NCBI RefSeq assembly: GCF_024172125.1
Contig: NZ_JAMZEA010000002.1
Coordinates: forward strand, 868,001 to 932,000
DNA length: 64,000 nucleotides
Source of the DNA: Actinomadura rupiterrae
Lineage (GTDB): Bacteria > Actinomycetota > Actinomycetes > Streptosporangiales > Streptosporangiaceae
Direction of reading: 5' to 3'
Made by a program: the position numbers and the translations under genes. Positions 16,835 to 24,800 of the stretch are shown one piece after another. The notes beneath the pieces are model-generated. The model worked only from the letters and a program-made list of their open reading frames with translations. It made no database searches and had not been told where the DNA came from. The stretch's first letter is position 1. Each line of letters begins with the position of its first letter.

Positions 16835-19021
16835 GTGGCGGAGGAAATCAGCGCCAATTCCGTGGTGAACAGGCGCTATCGGCGGCTTGTCCGGATCGCT
16901 TATCTGGTCCTGCCGGACGGGCTCGACCGGCACGACCGGGTGGTGCTCGCGCACTGGATCGTCGGCCGCGCCCGGCCCCGCCGCGACCACCGCGGCGACG
17001 CCGAGGCCATCTACGCCGCGCTGCGCGGCCGGGTGCTGGCCGCCGCGCTCGGCTCGGCCGCCCGCGTCGACCGGCGCGGGCGGCGCGCCGGGCGGATCCG
17101 GTCCGGGGCCTGGCTGCGCACCCAGCCGCTCGCCGCCGAGGCCGACCCGGCGACGCTGACCGCGCTCGCCCGGCTGTCCCCGCACGCCCGCGCCGCGTAC
17201 GCGCTGCTCCGCCTGGAAGACCTGCCCGTGGACGCGGCGCGCGCCGAGCTCGTCGCGCTGGGCGTCCCCGGCCCGGACGCGCTGCTCGCCGAGGCCGGCG
17301 CCGTCCCGCCGCTGGGCGAGGCGGCGTCGCGCGCGCTCGACCCGACCGTGGTCCGGCTGCACGCCCGCCGCGCGTTCCGTCCGCTGGCCTCCGTCCGCGA
17401 GCTGCGCACCGGACGCGCCGCGCTCGGCCTCGCCGCCGCGGCCGTGGCGACCGCCACCGCGTTCGCGCTGTTCGGCGGCGGGATCTCGATCGAGGGCGTC
17501 CGCCTCGCCGACGGCCCGGCCGCCGAACCGAAGGCCGGACGCGTCACCGCAGCCCCCGCCGACCTGTGGCGCCGCACCGGCCGCTTCGACCTCGCCGCCT
17601 GGCCGGCCCGGGGCAACCTCGTGCACGACTCCGGGTTCGTCGCCCAGGCCGTCCACGCGTGGGAGAACTCCAAGCGCGCGCCTTCGGCCCTGTCCAGCGG
17701 GCCGCAGCTGCTGTTCGCCGGGACGGTCGGCAAGCACCGGGTGACGCTGCTCCGCGCCGGGGACGCCGTGGCCCGCTACCTGGACGGCCGCCTGGAGGTC
17801 TTCCCTGTCGCCTCCACCCGGTCGGCGGATCCGGCGCACCCGTTCGACCGGCAGCGCCCGCTCGACCCGCCGCAGCCGACCGGTCAGGACCAGCCGACCG
17901 GTCACGAGCAGCCGTCCGGCCCGGAGCACCCGATCGGCCAGGACCAGTCGGGCGGGGGCCAGCCGCAGCCGGACGGCCCGCCGCAGTCCGTGGGGCAGCA
18001 GCAGTCGCAGGCCCAGACCCACGTGCTCGGCCCGACGCGGCCGGACGGCCCGTCGCAGCCGGGAGGCCAGGAGCAGCCGACCGGAGGGGCGCAGTCTCCC
18101 GGCCGGGGCCCGGCGGCCGGACAGTCGCAGCAGCCCGGGCAGGGGCGGCTCCTCGGAGCGTCGCAGCCGGACGGGTCGGCAGTCCAGGCGTCGCCGCTGA
18201 AGATCCTGCCGGGGCGCTACCTGCTGCCGCCGTGGGTGAGCGGCGTCCGCGCGACCGACCTCGCGTCCGGCGGGGCGGCGTGGACGCCCGTCCCCGTGCA
18301 CGACGGCCTGACCGGGCCCGTCCCGCAGCCGGGGCACGGCGGGTGCTGGCGCGGCCCGGTGCTGGAGCTGTCGCAGCCGCAGGTCCCGAACGGCCGTCCG
18401 TACACCGTGGCCGACCTCGGCGAGCTGGTGTCGGCGAACCTGCTGTACGAGCCCCCGCCGCCCGCGCCCGTCCTGCCGCACCAGGTCGGCGGCGGGCCCG
18501 ACGCGCTGCCCGCCGGGTTCGCGCTGTGGCACCGGCTGGGCTGCGGCGACGCCGGACCGGACGCGCTCGACCGGCACGGACGCGGCGACGTCGAGTCCGC
18601 GACCGCCTGGGACTTCTGGACCGGCCCCCTGCCGGACGGCGCCGGCCCCGGCCACTGGGTGTGCGCGCGGTACGCCTACACGGGCGGACGCAGCGCCACC
18701 TACGTCGCCCTGCTCGACGGCCGGGACTCCCGTGTCAGCGGACACCGCCTGGACGCCGCCGACTGCTCGCCCGCGCAGCGTGACCTCGCGGGCGCCACCT
18801 GGTGGCGGTCGCCGAAGGGCCGCTGGTACTACCTGGCCGCCGCGAGCCGCCGCGTGACCGTCCTCGCCGCGGACGGCCCGTTCGAGCACACCACCGCCCG
18901 GGACGACTTCCTCGCCGGACGCGGGCCGGTCGCGGCGTCCCCGCCGTCCGGCCGGATCGTGGTGAACGCCCGCGGCACCGACCAGGCCCCGGTCCCCGTC
19001 TACCGCCGCGACGCCGGCTGA
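16835..19021 (+). CDS. Membrane protein with sigma-factor-like N-terminus, paralogue 2
   Basis: Encodes 728 residues, paralogous to the preceding gene: RYRRLVRIAYLVLP at residue 14, a sigma-region-4-like stretch (LTALARLSPHARAAYALLRL, about 108-127), a transmembrane helix at about 195-213, a WPARGN outer domain, a Pro/Gln/Gly repeat linker (about 335-450), and a C-terminal domain with LWHRLGC, HWVCARY and GRWYYLAAASR. The frame is open from ATG 16694, which overlaps the previous stop, but I choose GTG 16835. It has GAGGAG 6-7 nt upstream, gives the same 14-residue offset as paralogue 1, and the 140 bp before it contain a terminator and AT-rich sequence. Function is unknown; a transmembrane sensor with regulatory interior is a reasonable guess. 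Confidence 0.65.
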   Translation: MAEEISANSVVNRRYRRLVRIAYLVLPDGLDRHDRVVLAHWIVGRARPRRDHRGDAEAIYAALRGRVLAAALGSAARVDRRGRRAGRIRSGAWLRTQPLAAEADPATLTALARLSPHARAAYALLRLEDLPVDAARAELVALGVPGPDALLAEAGAVPPLGEAASRALDPTVVRLHARRAFRPLASVRELRTGRAALGLAAAAVATATAFALFGGGISIEGVRLADGPAAEPKAGRVTAAPADLWRRTGRFDLAAWPARGNLVHDSGFVAQAVHAWENSKRAPSALSSGPQLLFAGTVGKHRVTLLRAGDAVARYLDGRLEVFPVASTRSADPAHPFDRQRPLDPPQPTGQDQPTGHEQPSGPEHPIGQDQSGGGQPQPDGPPQSVGQQQSQAQTHVLGPTRPDGPSQPGGQEQPTGGAQSPGRGPAAGQSQQPGQGRLLGASQPDGSAVQASPLKILPGRYLLPPWVSGVRATDLASGGAAWTPVPVHDGLTGPVPQPGHGGCWRGPVLELSQPQVPNGRPYTVADLGELVSANLLYEPPPPAPVLPHQVGGGPDALPAGFALWHRLGCGDAGPDALDRHGRGDVESATAWDFWTGPLPDGAGPGHWVCARYAYTGGRSATYVALLDGRDSRVSGHRLDAADCSPAQRDLAGATWWRSPKGRWYYLAAASRRVTVLAADGPFEHTTARDDFLAGRGPVAASPPSGRIVVNARGTDQAPVPVYRRDAG

Positions 19022-19186
19022 CGGGTCCCGGGACTCCCCGCTGACGGGCCCGGTCCACCGCCGCGACGCCGGCCGACCGGTCGCCGCGTCCGCTCCGAGG
19101 TGTGATCAATATCGGCCGCCCTGGGGTCAGTGACCGCTTACTGCGTCGGGCACAATGGGAGCGGCAACCGACGAGAGGGGCGCGAG

Positions 19187-20335
19187 ATGGGACGAGGGCC
19201 GCTGGCCGGGGTCAGGGTCGTCGAGCTGGCCGGGATCGGGCCCGGCCCGTTCGCCGCGATGCTGCTGGCCGACCTGGGGGCCGACGTCGTCCGGGTGGAC
19301 CGCGCGGCCGCCGCGCGCAAGGGCGGCGAGGCGACCGGCGGGACCGACTTCACCAACCGGGGCAAGCGCTCCATCGCCGTGGACCTCAAGAACGAGCGGG
19401 GCCGCGAAGTGGTCCTGCGCCTGGTCGAAACCGCCGACGTGCTGCTGGAGGGGTTCCGCCCCGGTGTCACCGAGCGGCTCGGCCTCGGCCCGGACGACTG
19501 CCTCGCGCGCAACCCGCGGCTCGTCTACGGGCGGATGACGGGCTGGGGCCAGGAGGGCCCGCTCGCGCAGAGCGCCGGCCACGACATTGGCTACATCGCC
19601 GTCACCGGCGCCCTGCACGCCATCGGCCGCGCGGGCGGCCCGCCGCAGGTCCCGATGAACCTGCTCGGCGACTTCGCGGGCGGCAGCATGTACCTGGTCG
19701 TCGGCGTCCTCGCGGCGCTGCTGGAGTCCCGGACGTCCGGCCGCGGCCAGGTCGTGGACGCCGCGATCGTGGACGGCACGACCCACCTGTCCACCTTCAT
19801 CCACGGCTTCATGGCGGGCGGCCTCTGGCAGGACGAGCGCGGCGTGAACATGCTCGACACCGGCGCTCCCTGGTACGACGTGTACGAGACCGCCGACGGC
19901 GGGCACATGGCGGTCGGCGCGCTGGAACCGCAGTTCTACGCCGAGTTCCTCCGCCTGCTCGGCCTCGCCGACGCCGGCCTGCCCGGCCAGCACGACCGCG
20001 ACGCGTGGCCCGAGCTGCGCGAGCGCTTCGCCGCCAAGTTCAAGGAGCGCACCCGCGACGAGTGGGCGGAGATCTTCCTGCCCTCGGACGCGTGCGTCGC
20101 GCCCGTCCTGTCCATGAACGAGGCCGCCCGGCACCCCTACAACACGGCCCGGGACGTCTTCGTCGAGCGAGACGGCCACCTCCAGCCCGCCCCGGCGCCG
20201 CGCTTCTCCCGCACGGCGACCGACACCGACGGCAAGCCCGCCTGGCCCGGCGGCCACACCCGCTCCGTCCTCGCCGACCTGGGCATCGAGGACGCCGACG
20301 ACCTCATCGCCTCCGGCGCCGTCGCCGAAACCTGA
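19187..20335 (+). CDS. mcr: Alpha-methylacyl-CoA racemase
   Basis: Encodes 382 residues of family III CoA transferases, closest in pattern to alpha-methylacyl-CoA racemase, which interconverts 2R- and 2S-methylacyl-CoA so branched fatty acids and sterol side chains can enter beta-oxidation. The signature ELAGIGPGPFAAMLLADLGA is at the N-terminus. The catalytic pair known from the mycobacterial enzyme is kept: His132 in SAGHDIGYI and Asp162 in LLGDFAGGSM. The motif GWGQEGP is also present. The ATG has GAGGGG about 8 nt upstream; an earlier ATG at 19130 lacks one. The gene converges on a TetR regulator. Other fatty-acid genes lie at 53 and 58 kb. Confidence 0.9.
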   Translation: MGRGPLAGVRVVELAGIGPGPFAAMLLADLGADVVRVDRAAAARKGGEATGGTDFTNRGKRSIAVDLKNERGREVVLRLVETADVLLEGFRPGVTERLGLGPDDCLARNPRLVYGRMTGWGQEGPLAQSAGHDIGYIAVTGALHAIGRAGGPPQVPMNLLGDFAGGSMYLVVGVLAALLESRTSGRGQVVDAAIVDGTTHLSTFIHGFMAGGLWQDERGVNMLDTGAPWYDVYETADGGHMAVGALEPQFYAEFLRLLGLADAGLPGQHDRDAWPELRERFAAKFKERTRDEWAEIFLPSDACVAPVLSMNEAARHPYNTARDVFVERDGHLQPAPAPRFSRTATDTDGKPAWPGGHTRSVLADLGIEDADDLIASGAVAET

Positions 20336-20371
20336 CGGCCCTCCGCACCCGGCTGATCGTCCTTGCGGCGG

Positions 20372-21019
20372 TCAGCCGGGGAGCGGGCCGTTCGGGGGGA
20401 CGGTCGTGATGGTGACGAGGTGGTGGCGGAGCGCGCTCGCCAGCTCGGCCGGGCCCATCCGCTGCGGTTGCAGGACGCCGTGCATGGTGAGGCCGTCCAG
20501 CAGCGCGTTCAGGCGGATCCGCTCGGCGCGCAGGTCGAGGCCGGTGCGGAGCGCGCCCAGGCCGTCCGCGGCGGCGAGCAGCTTGTCCAGCATCCCGGCC
20601 AGGTCGTCGTACAGCTCCTGCGCGTAGGGGCGCAGGTCGGGGTTCGTGCGCGCGGACGTGACGAACGCCAGCCAGACCTCGGCCTCCTCGCGGCGGCGGT
20701 CGTCCAGCGGGAGGGTCTCGGCGAGCAGCAGCTCCAGCGTGGTCACGTGCTCGGCGGCGGGCGCGTCCGGGTCGGGCATCCTCAGCCGCCCGGCCGCCTC
20801 CCGGATGCGCTGCCCGGCGCGCTCGGCGAAGTACCGCATCGCGAAGATCATCAGGTCGGCCTGGCCGTCGAAGTAGTGCCGGACCGAGCCGACCGCCAGC
20901 CCCGCCTCCGCCGCCACCGCGCGCAGCGAGGCGTGCTCCAGCCCGTCGCGCCGCGCCACCCGGAAGATGGCCTCGGCCACCTCGCGACGGCGCTCCCCGG
21001 GATCCACCAGCTTCGGCAT
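20372..21019 (-). CDS. TetR-family transcriptional regulator
   Basis: Encodes 215 residues. The N-terminal helix-turn-helix (about 12-58) includes AIFRVARRDG, the recognition region LRAVAAEAGLAVGSVRHYF and the following DGQADLM. The C-terminal helical ligand domain has the usual length. The start at MPKLVDPG is chosen because upstream sequence is the operator region. Two TAGCAC-type palindromes lie immediately upstream, between this gene and the divergent membrane protein gene, so it most likely represses both itself and that gene. It converges on the racemase gene with a 36-bp gap and need not control it. Confidence 0.9.
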   Translation of the reverse strand: MPKLVDPGERRREVAEAIFRVARRDGLEHASLRAVAAEAGLAVGSVRHYFDGQADLMIFAMRYFAERAGQRIREAAGRLRMPDPDAPAAEHVTTLELLLAETLPLDDRRREEAEVWLAFVTSARTNPDLRPYAQELYDDLAGMLDKLLAAADGLGALRTGLDLRAERIRLNALLDGLTMHGVLQPQRMGPAELASALRHHLVTITTVPPNGPLPG

Positions 21020-21029
21020 GGTTGTTTTA

Positions 21030-21045
21030 TAGCACACCTGTGCTA
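21030..21045. promoter_or_regulatory. TetR operator 1
   Basis: The 16-bp site TAGCACA-cc-TGTGCTA has perfect 7-bp arms. It starts 11 bp upstream of the TetR start codon and is flanked by a TTTTAT tract. A related site lies 27 bp further on, centre to centre. Confidence 0.7.
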
Positions 21046-21056
21046 CGTTGTTCATA

Positions 21057-21072
21057 TAGCACGGTCGTGCCA
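21057..21072. promoter_or_regulatory. TetR operator 2
   Basis: The site TAGCACG-gt-CGTGCCA matches operator 1 in form, with one arm mismatch. It lies 19 bp before the divergent small membrane protein start, next to its GGGGAGGG ribosome site. Confidence 0.65.
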
Positions 21073-21090
21073 AATAAAGGGGAGGGAACC

Positions 21091-21399
21091 ATGGCCGAAG
21101 TCCTCACTTTCCTGCTGCTCCGCCTGGCGATCGTGGTCGGCGGCATCCTGCTGCTCGCCGTCATCGCGATCACGCTGCTGGTGATGCTGAAGCGGCACGG
21201 CCAGCTGGCCCGGGCGCGCTCGTTCGCCGAACCGGTCGTCCGGGGCTGGGCGGAACGGCCCCCGTCCGACGGCGGCGGCGCCCTCCGCCGAGCCGCCATG
21301 CGCGAGGCGCTCGACCGCCTCGACCGCGCCGAGAGCGGCGGCAGGTCCGGCTCCGCGCCAAGCACCCGCACCGGAGGTTCCGGCTCCGAGGGTGCCTAG
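21091..21399 (+). CDS. Small single-pass membrane protein
   Basis: Encodes 102 residues. One strong transmembrane helix (about residues 4-30, rich in Leu/Ile/Val) is followed by a basic, polar cytoplasmic tail ending in a Gly/Ser-rich stretch. GGGGAGGG stands 6-12 nt before the ATG. The gene diverges from the TetR gene across two operators and is the regulator's likely target. No family was recognised. Its TAG stop shares CTAG with the stop of the convergent DUF1707 gene. Confidence 0.7.
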   Translation: MAEVLTFLLLRLAIVVGGILLLAVIAITLLVMLKRHGQLARARSFAEPVVRGWAERPPSDGGGALRRAAMREALDRLDRAESGGRSGSAPSTRTGGSGSEGA

Positions 21400-22040
21400 C
21401 GCTCGACGGCCCGCCTTCTGGGACGGCGCTTGACGTCCACGCCGCCCCAGAAGGCCAGCCCGGAGATGACGATCTCCGGCGCGCCCGGGATGCCGGGCCC
21501 GGTGGCGCGGTGGTCGAAGCCGCCCATGATGCCGATTCCGGTCACCCGGACGTTCACGTCGTCCGGGACGATGATGTCGATCCCGCCCATGATGGCGACC
21601 GCGTTGATCCGGGTCGTCCGGGACGTGAACCGCGCCTCGCGCAGGTCGATGTCGCCGCCGCCCCAGAACGCGAACGCGGTGAACGTCTCCGGGACGGTCC
21701 AGACGCCCTTGCGGTCGAACCCGCTCATGATCGCGATGCCGTTCGTCCAGGTCGGGGTCTCGCCCGGGACGACCACGAACCCGCCCGCGCCCGCCCGCGC
21801 CGCCGGGGCCGGTCCGGACGGCGCGTCCCCGGCGGCCGGCAGGTCCCGCGTGAGCGGCTCCAGCTCGGCGTACGTCTTCGCCTTGTAGACCGCGTCGAGC
21901 CGCTCGTCCACCTCGTCCAGGGTGAGGCGGCCCTCGCCCGCGGCGTCCCGCAGGATCGACGCGACCCGGTCGCGGTCGGCGTCGGAGGCCCGCATCTCCG
22001 GCGGACGCGCCAGATCGGGCTTCTCGGGCAGGTTCGTCAT
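21396..22040 (-). CDS. DUF1707 domain protein with LiaF-like C-terminus
   Basis: Encodes 214 residues. The N-terminal DUF1707 module (about 15-70) has the family pattern MRASDADRDRVASILRDAAG followed by GRLTLDEVDERL. The C-terminal half carries repeated blocks such as AIMSGFDRKG, AFWGGGDIDL, AIMGGIDIIVP and GIMGGFDHRA, the beta-solenoid pattern of LiaF/cell-wall-stress response proteins. No transmembrane segment is obvious. Proteins of this type are probably envelope-stress sensors. The start is ATG 22040; GTG 22049 is a less likely alternative. Confidence 0.8.
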   Translation of the reverse strand: MTNLPEKPDLARPPEMRASDADRDRVASILRDAAGEGRLTLDEVDERLDAVYKAKTYAELEPLTRDLPAAGDAPSGPAPAARAGAGGFVVVPGETPTWTNGIAIMSGFDRKGVWTVPETFTAFAFWGGGDIDLREARFTSRTTRINAVAIMGGIDIIVPDDVNVRVTGIGIMGGFDHRATGPGIPGAPEIVISGLAFWGGVDVKRRPRRRAVER

Positions 22041-22064
22041 GGCCCACACCCTACGGGCCGGGGC

Positions 22065-22285
22065 CTAGGGCCTGTTTCGAAGTGGCCTCGGCCATGCGCG
22101 CGAACGCGTGACCAACCCGACGGAGCGAAGCCGAAGGCGAGCGAAGCCGGGTTGATCGCGAAGCGATGCCGCGTTCGCCCAGGCACGGTCACGGAGCGAG
22201 CCGCTAGGCGAGCGCAGTGGGCCGTGACTGCGTAAACACGCCGCTAGGCGAGCGCAGTGGGCCGGGACTTTGAAACACAGCCTAG
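22065..22285. mobile_element. MITE-like element with terminal inverted repeats and CTAG flanks
   Basis: A 221-bp segment begins CTAG-GGCCTGTTTCGAAGT and ends ACTTTGAAACACAGC-CTAG. The outer 15 bases form an imperfect inverted repeat (11 of 15 match), and CTAG is duplicated at the ends like a 4-bp target site. Inside are stem-forming pairs (GCGAACGC/GCGTTCGC and AACCCG/CGGGTT) and two direct copies of CCGCTAGGCGAGCGCAGTGG at 22201 and 22241. There is no transposase. The right-hand CTAG supplies the stop codon of the regulator at 22282. CTAG-duplicating ends suggest mobilisation by an IS5-like element; that is inference. Confidence 0.6.
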
Positions 22286-24603
22286 GCGCGGCGGGCGTGG
22301 CGGACCCAGGCGGCGATCTGGGCGCGGGACGCGAGGCCGAGCTTGGCGAGGATGTGCTCGACGGCGGTGTCGACCGTCCGGCGCGCCACCGCGAGCCGGT
22401 CGGCGATCTCCCGGTTCGACAGGCCGCGCGCGACCAGCACCGCGACCTCGCGCTCCCGGCCGGTGAGCGGCTGCCGCTCCGGCTTGGGCGCGGGCTCGCC
22501 GCGGGCCAGCGCGATCGCCTCGGCGACCGACAGCCGCGCGCCGCGCTCCTTGGCCGCCTGGAACCGCTCCGGCGGCAGGCGCTTGCGCAGCGCGTGCTCG
22601 GACGTGGCGCGCCGCCGCTTGTAGTCCGGCCCGTACATGCCGGCCGCGCCGATCCGCCGCCACATCGCCTCGGTCGCGCCGAGCAGCATCGCCGCCTGCT
22701 CGTACTCGCCGTGCACGACGGGCGCGGGGGTGAGCAGGTCGAGCGCGAGCGTGATGCCGAGCTGGTCGCCGAGCCGCTCCTTGATCCGCAGGCAGGCGAG
22801 CAGGTCGTCGGTCGCGGCCCCGTGCTCGCCCAGCCACCACAGCGCCGCGCCCCGCGCGTACAGCGCGAACGAGTGGCACCACCGCTCGCCGGTCGCCTCC
22901 CCGTCGCGGGCGGCGAGGTCGGCGAGCGCGAGCGCCTCCTTCTCCTTGCGCTGCAGCAGCAGGACGGTCGACAGGTGCGGACGGGTCAGCAGCGCCAGCG
23001 GGTCGCGGTAGCCGAGCCGGTCGAACGCCTCCCGCGCCCGCTCCATCCGGACCCGCGCCTCCTCCAGCTCGCCCTCGAACAGCGCGATCAGCCCCTCGCC
23101 GTGCACCACGTGCGCCCGCAGATCCGGCGCGCACGCCGCCTCCCCATCCGCATCCGCGGCGGCCTGGGTGAAGAGGGTGCGGGCCAGGTCGGTCTCGCCC
23201 TGCTGGACGGCGACCATGCCTGCGCCGTAAGCGATCCACGCGCGGTCGAGGGCCACCTGCGCCTCGTCCTCGGGGGACCCGGCGTGCGCCGCCAGCGCGC
23301 GCTCGTGCCAGCGCCGGGCCTCGCCGAACATGCCCAGGCAGATCCAGTAGTGCTGGAGGACGACCGTCAGGTGCAGCCCGGTCGCGACCTCCTCCGGCGT
23401 GGCGAGGGAGTACTCCAGCGCGACGCGCAGGTTCGGGTTCTCCTCGCCGAGCCGGGTCAGCCAGCCGAGCTGCTCGGTGCCGAGCGCCGCCTCGCGCCCG
23501 CGTTCGGCGAGGTCGAGGTAGTGGTCGCGGTGGCGGCGGCGCAGCCGCGGGCCCTCGCCCAGCTCGGCGAGCCGCTCGGCGCCGTACTCGCGCAGCGTGT
23601 CGAGCATCCGGTAGCGGCGGCCGTCCTGCTCGACCTGGACGACCGACTTCTCCACCAGCCGCCCGAGCACCTCGAACAGCTCGTCGCCCGGCAGCCCGTC
23701 GCCGCCGCAGACGCGCTCGGCGGCGGTCAGGTCGAAGTCGCCGGGGAACACCGACAGCCGCGCCCACAGCAGCCGCTCCTCGCCGGTGCACAGCTCGTGG
23801 CTCCACTCGATCGCGGCGCGCAGCGTGCGGTGCCGGTCGCCGCCCGCGCGGGACGTGCCGAGCAGCTTGAACCGGTCGTCCATCCGCTCGGCGAGCTGCT
23901 CGACCGACATCGTGCGCATCCGGACGGCGGCCAGCTCGATCGCGAGCGGGATGCCGTCCAGCCGCCCGCACAGCCGCGCGACGACGGGGCGGTTGTCCTT
24001 GGTCAGCGCGAACCCCGGCACCATCGCCTCGGCCCGGTCGGCGAACAGCGCCACCGCGTCGTCCGCGCCCCGGACGGTCCCGGCGAAACCGCCCTCCCCG
24101 GCGACGGCGAGCGGCGGGATGACCAGGTTGTGCTCGCCCATCACGTCCAGCGGCTCGCGGCTGGTCGCCAGCACCCGCAGCCGCGGCGCGGCCCGCAGCA
24201 GCGTCTCCACCAGGGACGCGGTGCCCTCGACCAGGTGCTCGCAGGTGTCCAGGAGCAGCAGCAGCTCGCGGTCGGCGAGGTGCTCGCAGAGCCGCTCGGT
24301 CTGGTCGCCCGCCGCCTGGCCGGGCAGCCCGAGCTTGTCGGCGACGTGCCGGCCGAGCAGCTCGGGCGCGCGCAGCGCCGACAGCTCCACCAGCCACGCG
24401 CCGCCCTCGAAGTCGCCGCGCAGCTCGGTGGCCAGCCGGATCGCCAGCCGGGTCTTGCCGACCCCGCCGACCCCGGTCAGCGTGACCAGGCGCGAGCGCG
24501 CGAGCACGCGCCGGGCCTCGGCCAGCTCGCGCCGCCGGCCGATGAACCGGGTCACCTCGGCGGGCAGGTTGCCGCCGTGCCGGTCGTCCGCCAGTGCCGT
24601 CAC
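22282..24603 (-). CDS. LuxR-family regulator with NB-ARC ATPase, paralogue A
   Basis: Encodes 773 residues. The N-terminal NB-ARC/AfsR-like ATPase has Walker A GVGGVGKTRLA (about 43-53), Walker B LLLLLDTCEHL and the motif LATSREPL. A middle helical region has tetratricopeptide-like repeats (about 380-690). The C-terminal LuxR helix-turn-helix (about 712-765) has LTGREREVAVLVARGLSNRE. It is a large ATP-dependent (LAL-type) transcription activator. The start is GTG with GAGGTGA upstream. Two close paralogues follow at 27289 and 29801. Its stop codon falls in the right border of the MITE-like element, so insertion may have set the current C-terminus. The signal and target genes are unknown. Confidence 0.9.
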   Translation of the reverse strand: MTALADDRHGGNLPAEVTRFIGRRRELAEARRVLARSRLVTLTGVGGVGKTRLAIRLATELRGDFEGGAWLVELSALRAPELLGRHVADKLGLPGQAAGDQTERLCEHLADRELLLLLDTCEHLVEGTASLVETLLRAAPRLRVLATSREPLDVMGEHNLVIPPLAVAGEGGFAGTVRGADDAVALFADRAEAMVPGFALTKDNRPVVARLCGRLDGIPLAIELAAVRMRTMSVEQLAERMDDRFKLLGTSRAGGDRHRTLRAAIEWSHELCTGEERLLWARLSVFPGDFDLTAAERVCGGDGLPGDELFEVLGRLVEKSVVQVEQDGRRYRMLDTLREYGAERLAELGEGPRLRRRHRDHYLDLAERGREAALGTEQLGWLTRLGEENPNLRVALEYSLATPEEVATGLHLTVVLQHYWICLGMFGEARRWHERALAAHAGSPEDEAQVALDRAWIAYGAGMVAVQQGETDLARTLFTQAAADADGEAACAPDLRAHVVHGEGLIALFEGELEEARVRMERAREAFDRLGYRDPLALLTRPHLSTVLLLQRKEKEALALADLAARDGEATGERWCHSFALYARGAALWWLGEHGAATDDLLACLRIKERLGDQLGITLALDLLTPAPVVHGEYEQAAMLLGATEAMWRRIGAAGMYGPDYKRRRATSEHALRKRLPPERFQAAKERGARLSVAEAIALARGEPAPKPERQPLTGREREVAVLVARGLSNREIADRLAVARRTVDTAVEHILAKLGLASRAQIAAWVRHARRA

Positions 24604-24800
24604 CGGTCACCTCGTCAGGGGGAGGGGTGCGTCGGGGGATGCTGCGTCGGAAAAGAGCCGTGTCAGGAGCCGTCAGGGGTGCCGCGCCGGGGGACGCGGG
24701 CGGAGGTGCGAAGGGATCTGTCGGATCGGTGCGTCAGGATGGGTGCATCGTACGCCGTCGGAGGCCCGGCCACCGGGTTATCGCGGGTCAGCGCGGCCGG

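Noticed and set aside
22065..22285. Complete insertion sequence
   Set aside because: The segment is too short for a transposase and shows no coding sequence of that kind.
22244..24610. A 788-codon frame overlapping LuxR paralogue A
   Set aside because: The alternative frame gives Arg/Ala/Pro-rich sequence without domains; the 773-residue frame has clear ATPase and LuxR motifs.
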